A stretch of 64,000 bases of DNA, from assembly GCA_963835685.1 (NCBI GenBank), contig CAWIGI010000009.1, positions 62,001 to 126,000 of the forward strand, written 5' to 3'. Of the stretch, positions 55,862 through 64,000 are shown piece by piece. Each line of letters starts with the position of its first letter. Position 1 is the stretch's first letter. This DNA comes from DATAGF01 sp963835685. GTDB lineage: Bacteria > Actinomycetota > Thermoleophilia > Miltoncostaeales > Miltoncostaeaceae. The notes under the pieces were generated by a model that searched no databases, was not told where the DNA came from, and saw only the letters and a list, made by a program, of their open reading frames with translations. Made by a program: the position numbers and the translations under genes.

Positions 55862-55867
55862 TAACCT
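55862..55867 (+). promoter_or_regulatory. Candidate -10 for dnaJ (leaderless)
   Basis: TAACCT ends 5 nt before ATG 55873 (11 nt before the second in-frame ATG at 55879). No CIRCE or HAIR operator is seen. Confidence 0.4.
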
Positions 55868-55872
55868 CGCCG

Positions 55873-56979
55873 ATGCCGATGGCCCGCGACTACTACGAGA
55901 TCCTGGGCGTCGCGCGCGACGCGAGCGACGACGACATCAAGAGGGCCTTCCGCCAGCGCGCGCGCGAGCTGCACCCGGACGTGAATCCGGACCCCCGCGC
56001 GGAGGCGCGCTTCAAGGAGCTCGCCCAGGCCTACGAGGCGCTCTCCGACCCGGAGACGCGCGCGGTCTACGACCGCTACGGCGCCGACGGCCTGCGGGGC
56101 CGGGCCGGGCCCGAGTTCGCCGACTTCGGCTCGTTCCAGGACCTGTTCGACGCCTTCTTCGGCGGCGACGTCTTCGGGCGCCGCGGCGGGCCGCGCGGCG
56201 GCGACGACGTCGGGGTCGCGGTGGAGATCTCCTTCGTCGAGTCCGCCCAGGGGGTCACGCGGCCCGTGGAGTACGACGCCATGGGCGAGTGCGCGGCCTG
56301 CGAGGGCTCGGGCGCCGCGCCCGGCGCCGAGATCGAGCGGTGCTCGATGTGCGCGGGCCAGGGGCAGGTGCGCCAGCTCTCCCGCGGGCCCTTCGGCCAG
56401 TTCGTGCGGGCGCAGACCTGCCCGCAGTGCCGCGGCGCCGGCGAGCAGCCCTCCGAGGCCTGCCCGGCCTGCGCCGGCCGGGGTCGCACCCCGACCGTCC
56501 AGTCGCTGTCGGTCGACATCCCCGCGGGCATCGCGAACGGCCAGCGGATCCGGCTCCCCGGGCGCGGCGGCGCCGGCGAGCGCGGCGCTCCGGCCGGCGA
56601 CCTCTACGTGGAGGTCGCCGTGGCCCAGGACCCGCGCTTCGCCCGGGAGGGGCTCGACGTCGTGACCCGGATCGCCGTGCCCGTCACGGATGCGATGGTC
56701 GGCACGTCGGTGGCCGTCCCGACGGTCGAGGGCGAGGCCGAGGTCGAGCTCCGCCCGGGGACCCAGTCCGGCGACGAGCTGGTGATGCGCGGGCGGGGGT
56801 TCCCGGCGCTGACCGGCCGCGGGCGCGGCGACCACCGCGTCGTCGTGGAGGTGCGCGTGCCGCGCGTGCTGACCGAGGACGGCCGCCGGGCCGTCGAGGG
56901 CCTCGCCGACGCCCTCGACGAGCGCAGCTACCGCGAGGACGAGGGGTTCTTCGACCGGCTCAAGCACGCCTTCCGCTGA
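55873..56979 (+). CDS. dnaJ: Chaperone DnaJ (Hsp40)
   Basis: A 368-residue type I DnaJ: J domain with HPD (RARELHPDVNPDP, about 27-39), Gly/Phe region (FFGGDVFGRRGGPRGG), four zinc-finger repeats CxxCxGxG (ECAACEGSG, CSMCAGQG, CPQCRGAG, CPACAGRG), and the substrate-binding barrels. It stimulates DnaK ATPase. dnaK and grpE are not in the window. Start ATG 55873 or 55879 (MARDYYEILG). Confidence 0.96.
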   Translation: MPMARDYYEILGVARDASDDDIKRAFRQRARELHPDVNPDPRAEARFKELAQAYEALSDPETRAVYDRYGADGLRGRAGPEFADFGSFQDLFDAFFGGDVFGRRGGPRGGDDVGVAVEISFVESAQGVTRPVEYDAMGECAACEGSGAAPGAEIERCSMCAGQGQVRQLSRGPFGQFVRAQTCPQCRGAGEQPSEACPACAGRGRTPTVQSLSVDIPAGIANGQRIRLPGRGGAGERGAPAGDLYVEVAVAQDPRFAREGLDVVTRIAVPVTDAMVGTSVAVPTVEGEAEVELRPGTQSGDELVMRGRGFPALTGRGRGDHRVVVEVRVPRVLTEDGRRAVEGLADALDERSYREDEGFFDRLKHAFR

Positions 56980-57007
56980 TCCGGGCGGGCGCCTGGTTCG
57001 TCTGGCC

Positions 57008-57805
57008 GTGACGGTGCCGTCCGCGCAGGCCGAGCTGGCGCTCGCCGAGGCGTGTGCCGCCCTCGGCACCGGCTGCCGCGAGGGCGCGGGCCCGGGCGGG
57101 ACGGCGCGGCTGGACTTCTGGGTCGCCGAGGGGTCGGCCGACCCGCTCGCCCTCCAGGCCCTGCTCGGGGCGGCCGGCGTCGCGGCGCAGGTGGAGGCGT
57201 TGCCCCAGGACGACGGCTGGCGCCGGGCGCTTCGCGCCTTCCACCGCCCGGTCGAGGTCGCCGGCCGCGTCCTCGTGCGGCCGCCGTGGGCCCCGCCCCG
57301 GCCGCCGCTGCTGGACGTCGTGGTGGAGCCCGGCATGGCCTTCGGCACCGGGCAGCACGAGACCACGCGGGCGTGCCTGGAGCTGCTCGCCCGCCTGCCC
57401 GCCGCCGGCCGGTCCCTGCTCGACGCCGGCTGCGGGTCGGGGGTCCTCGCGATCGCCGCCCGGCGGCTGGGGTTCGACCCGGTGTGGGCGCTCGACGCCG
57501 ACCCGGCCGCGGTGGAGGCGACGGTCGCGAACGCCCGCCGCAACGGGGTGGGGCTGCGGGTCGCCCGCCGGAGCTTCGGCTGCGACGCCCTGCCCGCCGC
57601 CGACGTCGTCGTGGCGAACCTCACGGGCGGGCTCCTCCGCGCGCTCGCGGCCGCGCTGCCGGAGCCGGCGCCGCGGGCGCTCGTCGCCTCGGGGATGCGG
57701 CCCGACGAGGCGGCCGGGGTCGAGGCGGCGATGGCGCGCAGAGGGCTGGCGGCGAGCCGCCGCGTGGACGACGGCGGATGGGCGACGATGCTGCTGGAGC
57801 GGTGA
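57008..57805 (+). CDS. prmA: Ribosomal protein L11 methyltransferase
   Basis: A 265-residue SAM methyltransferase: N-terminal L11-recognition part, then GMAFGTGQHETTRACLELL (the PrmA signature) and SAM motif LLDAGCGSGVLAIAARRLG (about 138-156), and VVVANLTGGLLRAL in the NPPY-like position. Trimethylates L11. GTG 57008; stop overlaps rsmE (GTGA). Confidence 0.93.
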   Translation: MTVPSAQAELALAEACAALGTGCREGAGPGGTARLDFWVAEGSADPLALQALLGAAGVAAQVEALPQDDGWRRALRAFHRPVEVAGRVLVRPPWAPPRPPLLDVVVEPGMAFGTGQHETTRACLELLARLPAAGRSLLDAGCGSGVLAIAARRLGFDPVWALDADPAAVEATVANARRNGVGLRVARRSFGCDALPAADVVVANLTGGLLRALAAALPEPAPRALVASGMRPDEAAGVEAAMARRGLAASRRVDDGGWATMLLER

Positions 57806-58542
57806 GGCACACCTTCCGCTACCTCGTCGCCGAGCCGCCCGTCGCAGGGCAGGAGGTCGCGCTGCCGCCGGGCGACTCCCACCACCTGTCGCGGGTCGTG
57901 CGCCGGCGTCCCGGCGACCAGGTGGAGCTGACCGACGGCGCCGGGCGGCTGTGGCCGGCGGTGGTCGTGGCGGCCGGCCCGCGGGCGACCGTGAGGGTGG
58001 GCGAGCCCCGCGCCGCGCCGCCGCCGGCGGCCGTCTCCCTCCACCTCGGCCTGACCGACTGGGCCCGCGTCGACCTCGTGGTCGAGAAGGCCGCGGAGCT
58101 CGGGGTGCGGGAGGTGACCCTGATGACCAGCGAGCGGGTACGCCGGGTGCCCGGGGCCGACGCGTGGGAGCGCCGGCGCCGGCGCCTCGAGCGGGTGGCC
58201 GGGGCGGCGGCGCGCCAGTCCGGTCAGGCCTGGCTGCCCCGGCTGCGGGGGCTGGTACCGTTCGACGATGCGCTGGCCGAGGTCCCGAGCGGGGAGGGAT
58301 GCCTGATCGACCCGCGCGGCGACGCGGCGGTCTCCGCGGTCGCCGGCCGCTCCGGCCGGGCGGCGCTCCTCGTCGGCCCGCAGGCCGGCTTCTCGGAGGC
58401 CGAGGTGGGCCGCGCCCGCGAGGCGGGCCTGGCGGTCTGCGGCCTGGGGCCGGCGGTGCTCCGCACCGAGACGGCCGCCATCGCGGCCGTCACGCTCGCG
58501 CTGGCCGCCGTCGGGCGCCTGGAGGCGGGGCGGCCCCTGTGA
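57802..58542 (+). CDS. rsmE: 16S rRNA (uracil1498-N3)-methyltransferase
   Basis: A 246-residue SPOUT methyltransferase: N-terminal PUA-like part (GDSHHLSRVVRRRPGDQVEL), VDLVVEKAAELGVREVTLM, then the trefoil-knot SAM site LLVGPQAGFSEAEVGRAREA and GLGPAVLRTETAAIAAV. Methylates U1498 of 16S rRNA. GTG 57802, coupled to prmA and to the HIT gene. Confidence 0.94.
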   Translation: MRHTFRYLVAEPPVAGQEVALPPGDSHHLSRVVRRRPGDQVELTDGAGRLWPAVVVAAGPRATVRVGEPRAAPPPAAVSLHLGLTDWARVDLVVEKAAELGVREVTLMTSERVRRVPGADAWERRRRRLERVAGAAARQSGQAWLPRLRGLVPFDDALAEVPSGEGCLIDPRGDAAVSAVAGRSGRAALLVGPQAGFSEAEVGRAREAGLAVCGLGPAVLRTETAAIAAVTLALAAVGRLEAGRPL

Positions 58543-58882
58543 CGCCGCCGGACTGCATCTTCTGCCGCATCGCGGCGGGCGAGGTGCCGGCGACGGTCGT
58601 GGCGCGCGACGGCGGCTTCCTCGCGTTCGAGGACCTCTCGCCCAAGGCGCCGGTCCACCTGCTCGTCATCCCGGAGCGCCACGTCAACTCGATCGCCGGC
58701 GTCGAGGGGCTCTCGGCCGAGGAGCGGGCCGCCATGCTGCCGTTCATCGCCGCCACCGCGAGCGCCGCGGGGCTCGACGGCTCGGGCTACCGGGTGACGA
58801 CCAACCACGGGCCGGACGCCCGCCAGAGCGTGCTCCACCTGCACTGGCACATCCTCGGCGGCACCCGGCTCTCGGGCAGCAT

Positions 58883-58886
<4 letters not shown>
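58539..58886 (+). CDS. HIT (histidine triad) family nucleotide-binding protein
   Basis: A 115-residue HIT protein: CIFCRIAAGEVPATVVARDG with the zinc-like CxxC, HLLVIPERHVNSIAG, and the triad LHLHWHILGG (HxHxH). Members hydrolyse nucleoside phosphoramidates. GTG 58539 overlaps rsmE and the stop overlaps phoH. This rsmE-HIT-phoH order recurs in actinobacteria. Confidence 0.95.
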
Positions 58887-59853
<967 letters not shown>

Positions 59854-59857
<4 letters not shown>

Positions 59858-60246
59858 TCGAGGTGGAGGCGCGGGGCGGCGCGGACACGGGGCCGCTCGT
59901 CGCGCGCCTGGTGTGGGCGTGCGGCCGGCTCGGTGTCGAGCGCGCGACGATGGGGCTGATGCTCGTCGGGCCCGACGAGATGGCCGCGCTCAACGTCCGG
60001 GGCCGGGGCGTGCCGGAGCCCACCGACGTGCTGGCCTTCCCGGTCGACGGCCCGGAGGCCCTCGACTGGCCGGCCGAGGGGCCGCCGCCCGAGCTCGGCG
60101 ACGTGGTGATCTGTCGCGAGGCCGCGCGCGATCCCCTGGAGACGCTCGCCGTCCACGGCCTCCTGCACCTGCTGGGCTACGACCACGAGAGCGACGGGGG
60201 CGAGATGCTGGCGCTCCAGGACCGCCTCGTGGGCGAGGCGCCGTGA
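59854..60246 (+). CDS. ybeY: Endoribonuclease YbeY
   Basis: A 130-residue metal-dependent RNase for 16S rRNA 3' maturation and ribosome quality control. Zinc motif HGLLHLLGYDHE (HxxxHxxxxxH, about 101-112) and EPTDVLAFPVD are intact. ATG 59854; stop overlaps the dgkA GTG. Confidence 0.95.
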
Positions 60247-61064
60247 GCACCTCCCAGAAGGAGACCCGTCCGCCGCAGCCGCCCGAGACGGTGCCGGGGC
60301 CCCCGCCGTCGCGGTTCCGCCGCCTCCTGCGCCGCTCGCCCACGAGCACCCTGCCGCGCCAGGGCACGCTGCGCTGGTCCTTCACCTGGGCCTTCGAGGG
60401 CATCGTCTACGTCCTCCGCACCCAGCGGAACATGCAGATCCACGTCGGCGCGGCGGTCGTGGCGCTGGTCATGGGGCTGCTGCTCGACTTCACCCGCCTC
60501 GAGCTCGCGGCGATCATCGGCGCGATCAGCCTCGTGCTGGTGGCGGAGATGATGAACACGGCCGTCGAGGCGGCGATCGACGCGGTGGTCACCTCGTACC
60601 ACCCGCTGGTCAAGATCGCGAAGGACGTCGCCGCCGGCGCGGTGCTCGTGGCGACCGTGAACGCGCTCGCGATCGCCTACTTCGTCTTCTACGACAAGCT
60701 CACGGAGCCGGGCCGCGACCTGCTCGTCGGCGTGCGCCGCTCGCCGACCCACCTGGTGGTCGTGGTGCTGATCGTGACGCTCATCGCCGTCGTCGCGGTG
60801 AAGGCGTGGGTGGGGCGCGGCACGCCGCTGCGGGGCGGCCTCCCGTCGGGCCACGCGGCCGCCGCCTTCGCGGGCTGGGCGGCCGTGACGATCATCGCCG
60901 AGCCCCTGCGCCACGCGGCGCTCGTGTCCACGCTCGCCTTCCTGATGGCCCTGCTCGTCGCGCAGTCGCGCGTCGAGGCCGGCATCCACTCGATCGTGGA
61001 GGTGGCGGCGGGGGCGGTCCTGGGGACCGGCATCGCGATCATCATCTTCCAGTTGTGGGGATAG
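60243..61064 (+). CDS. dgkA: Diacylglycerol kinase - PAP2 phosphatase fusion
   Basis: A 273-residue membrane protein. Residues about 45-150 are a DgkA-type kinase (FTWAFEGIVYVLRTQRNMQI, EMMNTAVEAAIDAVV with the catalytic Glu, KIAKDVAAGAVLVA). Residues about 165-273 are a PAP2 phosphatase (GGLPSGHAAAAFAGWA and SRVEAGIHSIVEV, motifs with catalytic His). The pair could recycle diacylglycerol/undecaprenol by opposite phosphate transfers. GTG 60243, coupled to ybeY and cdd. Confidence 0.9.
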   Translation: MSTSQKETRPPQPPETVPGPPPSRFRRLLRRSPTSTLPRQGTLRWSFTWAFEGIVYVLRTQRNMQIHVGAAVVALVMGLLLDFTRLELAAIIGAISLVLVAEMMNTAVEAAIDAVVTSYHPLVKIAKDVAAGAVLVATVNALAIAYFVFYDKLTEPGRDLLVGVRRSPTHLVVVVLIVTLIAVVAVKAWVGRGTPLRGGLPSGHAAAAFAGWAAVTIIAEPLRHAALVSTLAFLMALLVAQSRVEAGIHSIVEVAAGAVLGTGIAIIIFQLWG

Positions 61065-61450
61065 CGGGGCCGGTCGCCGAAGGGCTCCTCGCCCGCGCGA
61101 GGGAGGTGGCGTCGCGGGCCCACGCCCCCTTCAGCGGCGTGAAGGTGGGCGCCGTCGCCGTGGGCGTCTCCGGCGGGCTGCACGACGGGGTGAACGTCGA
61201 GTCGGCCTCCTACGGCCTCACCCTCTGCGCCGAGCGGGCGGCCGTCGCGCGCCTGCGCGCCGACGGCGACGAGCCGGTCCTGCGCATCGCGGTCGCGCGC
61301 GGCGACGGCGAGCCGATCGTGCCGTGCGGGGCGTGCCGCCAGGTCCTCGCCGAGCACGGAAGCGACGTCGTCGTGGTGCTCGAGGGCCCGCGCGGCCCGA
61401 TCGAGCGCCCCATCTCGGAGCTCCTGCCCGACCCGTTCCTGCTGCCGTGA
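61055..61450 (+). CDS. cdd: Cytidine deaminase
   Basis: A 131-residue zinc deaminase of pyrimidine salvage: NVESASYGLTLCAERAAVAR (C-A-E active site) and VPCGACRQVLAEHG (CxxC zinc). GTG 61055 overlaps the dgkA stop; no ribosome site, so it relies on coupling. Stop overlaps era (GTGA). Confidence 0.93.
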   Translation: MGIAGPVAEGLLARAREVASRAHAPFSGVKVGAVAVGVSGGLHDGVNVESASYGLTLCAERAAVARLRADGDEPVLRIAVARGDGEPIVPCGACRQVLAEHGSDVVVVLEGPRGPIERPISELLPDPFLLP

Positions 61451-62331
61451 GCCTCCCGTACCGGTCGGGCCTCGTCGCGCTGGCCGGGCGGCCGAACGTC
61501 GGCAAGTCGACCCTCGCAAACGCGCTGGCGGGCGCCCAGGTGGCGGCCGTCTCGCCGCGGCCGCAGACCACCCGGCGGCGCATCACGGCCGTCGTCCACG
61601 GCGAGGGGTGGCAGGCCGTGCTGCTGGACCTCCCGGGCTTCCAGCGCCCCGCCGACGGCCTGACGACGCGGATGCAGGCCACGGTCAACCGCAGCCTCGC
61701 CGATTGCGACGCGGCCCTCTTCGTCCTGAACGCCGCCGAGCCGATCGGGGGCGGGGACCGCTTCATCGCCGAGCGCCTGGGGGCGTCGCGGCTGCCGGTC
61801 ATCACGGTGGTCAACCAGATCGACCGCCTGGACGCCGACGCGCTCGCCGGCGTCATCGCCCGCGCCGCGCCGCTCGTCGACTTCGAGGCCCTCCACCCCG
61901 TGAGCGCGCGCACGGGCGATGGGGTTCAGGCCCTGCGCGACGACCTGCCGTCGCTGCTCGGCGAGGGGCCGCGGTTCTTCCCCGAGGGCATGGCCACCGA
62001 CCAGACCGACGAGGAGCTCGCAGCGGAGCTGATCCGCGAGGCGGCGCTGCTGCGCCTGCGCCAGGAGATCCCGCACGCGCTCGCCGTCGAGATCGAGGAG
62101 ATCGAGCCGGCGCGGCGGGGGGTCGTCGTGCGCGCGGCGCTGCTGGTGGAGACGGAGTCGCAGAAGGGCATCGTCGTGGGGCGCGGGGGAGGGATGATCC
62201 GCGACATCGGCTCCGCGGCCCGCTCCGCGCTCGGACGACTGTGGGGCACGGAGGTGCACGTCAACCTCACGGTGCGCGTCCGCAAGCGGTGGCGCGACGA
62301 CGAGTCGGTGCTGAGCCGGCTGGGCCTCTGA
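61447..62331 (+). CDS. era: GTPase Era
   Basis: A 294-residue ribosome-assembly GTPase: G1 GRPNVGKSTLANALAG, G3 DLPGFQ, G4 NQID, and C-terminal KH domain (VETESQKGIVVGRGGGMIRD, then GSAARSALGRLWG) that binds the 16S rRNA 3' end. GTG 61447. Last gene of the plus-strand backbone here. Confidence 0.97.
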   Translation: MSLPYRSGLVALAGRPNVGKSTLANALAGAQVAAVSPRPQTTRRRITAVVHGEGWQAVLLDLPGFQRPADGLTTRMQATVNRSLADCDAALFVLNAAEPIGGGDRFIAERLGASRLPVITVVNQIDRLDADALAGVIARAAPLVDFEALHPVSARTGDGVQALRDDLPSLLGEGPRFFPEGMATDQTDEELAAELIREAALLRLRQEIPHALAVEIEEIEPARRGVVVRAALLVETESQKGIVVGRGGGMIRDIGSAARSALGRLWGTEVHVNLTVRVRKRWRDDESVLSRLGL

Positions 62332-62334
62332 CGC

Positions 62335-63294
62335 TCAGGCGAAGCGGAGCCGCGTCCCCACGCTCGTCTGCACGTACGCCTCCGGCATCCGGCGGGCGAG
62401 CTCGTGCGTCGCCCGCCAACCCGTGCAGTGGCCCGGCACCACCCACGCCGGGCCGATCGCGTCGAGCTCGTCGAGCGTGGGCGGGATGAGCGGCTCGAAG
62501 ACCGGCCCCGAGAGGTGCATGCCGCCCACGAAGGCGTGGATCCGCTCCACGCCCGCGAGCCGCTGCGCCTGCCGCAGCACGTTGATCGCCCCCGCGTGGC
62601 TGCACCCGGACAGCACGACGAGCCCGCGGTCCCTGACGTGGGCCACGACGGCCTGGTCGTCCCGGATCCAGGGGTCCGGCTCCCAGCCGGCGTCCGTGAG
62701 CGCCTGGCTCCCCGGCAGGCCCCGCTCGAACTCCGTGACGCGCTCGACCTCGCCGGTCACGAGAACGGTCCCGTCGATCAGCAGGCTGGGCCGGCGCTCC
62801 TCGCCGACCGCGACCCCCTCGCGGTCGAGGTCCTGTCGGCTCGGGGGCGGGAGGTGCAGCTCCGCGCCCGTGGGGAAGACGACCTTGCGGTCCCGCCAGG
62901 CGTCGGGGTGGATCACGAGCGGCAGGCCCCGCGCGCCTGCCCGCCGCAGCATGCCCTCGAGGCCGCCGTGGTGATCGGTGTGGCCGTGGGAGAGGACGAT
63001 CGCCCGGAGATCGGCCAGCCCGACCTGCAGGACGTCCATGTTGTGGGCCGCGGTCCCCGCGCCGAGGCCCGCGTCGTAGAGGACCGTCGCGCGGTCGCCG
63101 TCGCGCTCGACGGTGAGCAGCAGCGAGAGGCCGTGCTCGGCGAGGAGCTTGGCGCGGTCGCCCTCGAGCATGCCGAAGTCGAGCGCCGGGCGCCTCACCA
63201 CCTCGGTGCTCGGCAGGAGGAGGTCGACCGCGTTGTCGACCAGCACGGTCACCTCGACCGCGTCCACGGGTTGGAGCACGCCGGCGCCGGCCAT
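62335..63294 (-). CDS. MBL-fold hydrolase (7,8-dihydropterin synthase/lactonase-like)
   Basis: A 319-residue metallo-beta-lactamase-fold protein: VTVLVDNAVDLLLP opening, LLLTVERDGDRATVLYDAGL, metal motif LSHGHTDHHGGLEG (HxHxDH, about 104-117), VLSGCSHAGAINVL and VVPGHCTGWRATHEL with further His ligands. It resembles the group of archaeal dihydropterin synthase-like MBL proteins; real substrate unknown. ATG 63294, divergent from the arsR gene. Confidence 0.85.
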   Translation of the reverse strand: MAGAGVLQPVDAVEVTVLVDNAVDLLLPSTEVVRRPALDFGMLEGDRAKLLAEHGLSLLLTVERDGDRATVLYDAGLGAGTAAHNMDVLQVGLADLRAIVLSHGHTDHHGGLEGMLRRAGARGLPLVIHPDAWRDRKVVFPTGAELHLPPPSRQDLDREGVAVGEERRPSLLIDGTVLVTGEVERVTEFERGLPGSQALTDAGWEPDPWIRDDQAVVAHVRDRGLVVLSGCSHAGAINVLRQAQRLAGVERIHAFVGGMHLSGPVFEPLIPPTLDELDAIGPAWVVPGHCTGWRATHELARRMPEAYVQTSVGTRLRFA

Positions 63295-63329
63295 GCGACA
63301 GGCTTGCACGGGCCCGGCGCGGCCGCTAT

Positions 63330-63349
63330 TGTTAACTATATGGTGAACA
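63330..63349. promoter_or_regulatory. ArsR operator over the start codon
   Basis: TGTTAAC (63330-63336) and GTGAACA (63343-63349) form an inverted repeat with one mismatch and a 6-nt spacer. It covers the candidate -10 TATTGT (63327-63332) and the ATG at 63340, so the repressor would block its own transcription. Confidence 0.5.
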
Positions 63350-63660
63350 GTGCGCTCGACGAGGCCTTCGGCGCCCTCGCGAATCCGGTCCGGCGCGGAA
63401 TCGTCGAGCGGCTCGCGCAGGGCCCGGCCACGGTGGCCACGGCCACGGGCGGCCTCGGCGTCTCCAAGCCCGCGATCAGCCGGCACCTCCGCGTGCTCGA
63501 GGAGGCCGGCCTCATCCGGCGCGAGGTGCGGGGGCGCACCCACCGCCTCAGCCTGGCCGACGGCTCGCTGGCCGACGTCCTGGACTGGCTGGCGCGCCAG
63601 GAGGCCATGTGGCGGCGGAAGTTCGATGTGATCGACGCCTACCTGGAGGAACGCAGATGA
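63340..63660 (+). CDS. ArsR family transcriptional regulator
   Basis: A 106-residue winged-helix repressor: EAFGALANPVRRGIVERLAQ, ATGGLGVSKPAISRHLRVLE (recognition helix), LIRREVRGRTHRLSL wing, and a tail with WLARQEAMWRRKFD. No metal-binding ELCVCDL motif, so it belongs to the AHSA1-linked subgroup. ATG 63340; the stop overlaps the next gene (ATGA). Confidence 0.92.
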   Translation: MVNSALDEAFGALANPVRRGIVERLAQGPATVATATGGLGVSKPAISRHLRVLEEAGLIRREVRGRTHRLSLADGSLADVLDWLARQEAMWRRKFDVIDAYLEERR

Positions 63661-64000
63661 GCGCGGCGACGACCCTCACCCTCGAGCACACGTTCGAGGC
63701 TCCCCGCGAGGACGTCTTCGCGGCCTGGACCGACCCCGAGGTCCTGCGCCGCTGGTGGGCCGCCGGCCCGGACTGGGACACGCCGGTGGCGGACGTGGAC
63801 CTGCGCGTCGGCGGGCGCTACCGCCTCGCGATGCACGACCCCGCCAGCGGCGACGTGTTCGTCGTCGGCGGGGAGTACGCCGAGGTCGTCCCGCCCGAGC
63901 GGCTGGTCTACACGTGGACCTGGGAGCACGACTCGCAGGGCAGCGCCGGCTCGGTGGTGACCGTCGTCTTCCGCGACGAGGGCGCGCGCACCACGGTGCA
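63657..64000 (+). CDS. SRPBCC/AHSA1 family protein (5' part only)
   Basis: The first 114 residues of an AHSA1-type SRPBCC protein: LTLEHTFEAPREDVFAAWTD, LRRWWAAGPDWDTPV, GGRYRLAMHD, GGEYAEVVPPERLVYTWTWE. It binds a hydrophobic ligand in a helix-grip cavity; the role is unknown. Its coupling to an ArsR repressor is a widespread pair. The gene runs off the window end. Confidence 0.9.
   Translation, partial: MSAATTLTLEHTFEAPREDVFAAWTDPEVLRRWWAAGPDWDTPVADVDLRVGGRYRLAMHDPASGDVFVVGGEYAEVVPPERLVYTWTWEHDSQGSAGSVVTVVFRDEGARTTV

Noticed and set aside
55820..55872. CIRCE or HAIR heat-shock operator before dnaJ, expected because hrcA is present
   Set aside because: No 9-bp inverted repeat of the CIRCE type and no HAIR-like repeat can be found between 55820 and 55872 or upstream of hrcA.

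Overview
This is a very GC-rich bacterial chromosome segment (hand-counted lines are about 73% G+C) packed with co-directional genes that overlap by 1-4 nt (ATGA, GTGA). Gene content and order point to Actinomycetota, and I infer the class Thermoleophilia (Solirubrobacterales/Gaiellales-like). The basis is a full rod-shape set (mreBCD-mrdA-rodA), RNase G/E, rplU-rpmA-obgE-proB-nadD-rsfS, and a long comEA-comEC-holA-rpsT-lepA-hemW-hrcA-dnaJ-prmA-rsmE-phoH-ybeY-dgkA-cdd-era backbone. The taxonomy is inferred from the sequence alone.

Layout. 1-4.6 kb: accessory minus-strand genes (DUF899, a Cys/Met PLP enzyme coupled to an MFS exporter, a MarR-GNAT fusion with its operator). 4.7-10.6 kb: cell-shape operon. 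10.6-18.4 kb: DUF697 protein, RNase G/E, a peptide-binding protein, then ribosomal L21/L27, Obg, glutamate 5-kinase, NadD and RsfS. 18.5-21.5 kb: an intact tRNA-Ala(GGC) followed by an island of about 3 kb of lower GC, flanked by a 21-bp direct repeat of the tRNA 3' end. The island carries a VanY-type D,D-carboxypeptidase divergent from an OmpR-type response regulator/histidine kinase pair, and the tRNA's own terminator has been pushed to the far side of it. 21.6-36.9 kb: accessory and envelope genes (ECF sigma/anti-sigma, lipoprotein, NarL-type two-component system, MMPL transporter, K+ channel, PerM permease, NDH-2, metallo-beta-lactamase fold protein, holin-phosphodiesterase fusion). 37-62.3 kb: housekeeping backbone with inserts (ftsH between comEA and an NTF2/luciferase-fold pair; an acyl-CoA synthetase and others between hrcA and dnaJ). 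62.3-64 kb: an MBL hydrolase divergent from an ArsR-AHSA1 pair that runs off the end.

Three patterns cut across the window. (1) About 22 single-base frameshifts, nearly all insertions, break otherwise well-conserved genes; at four sites the extra base turns GTYGAC into GTYGAAC. I read this mainly as consensus error, possibly linked to a modified motif. (2) Many operon-leading genes have a TANNNT hexamer about 6-8 nt before the start codon, as expected for leaderless mRNAs. (3) Several core genes (mreB, rodA, rng, rsfS, ftsH) have no ATG/GTG/TTG where homology, and usually a Shine-Dalgarno sequence, put the start.

The best candidates for undescribed biology are a dispersed structured intergenic element of about 108 nt (9338-9444 and 47015-47124), whose outer stem is kept by different base pairs in the two copies, and the tRNA-anchored vanY/regulator island.
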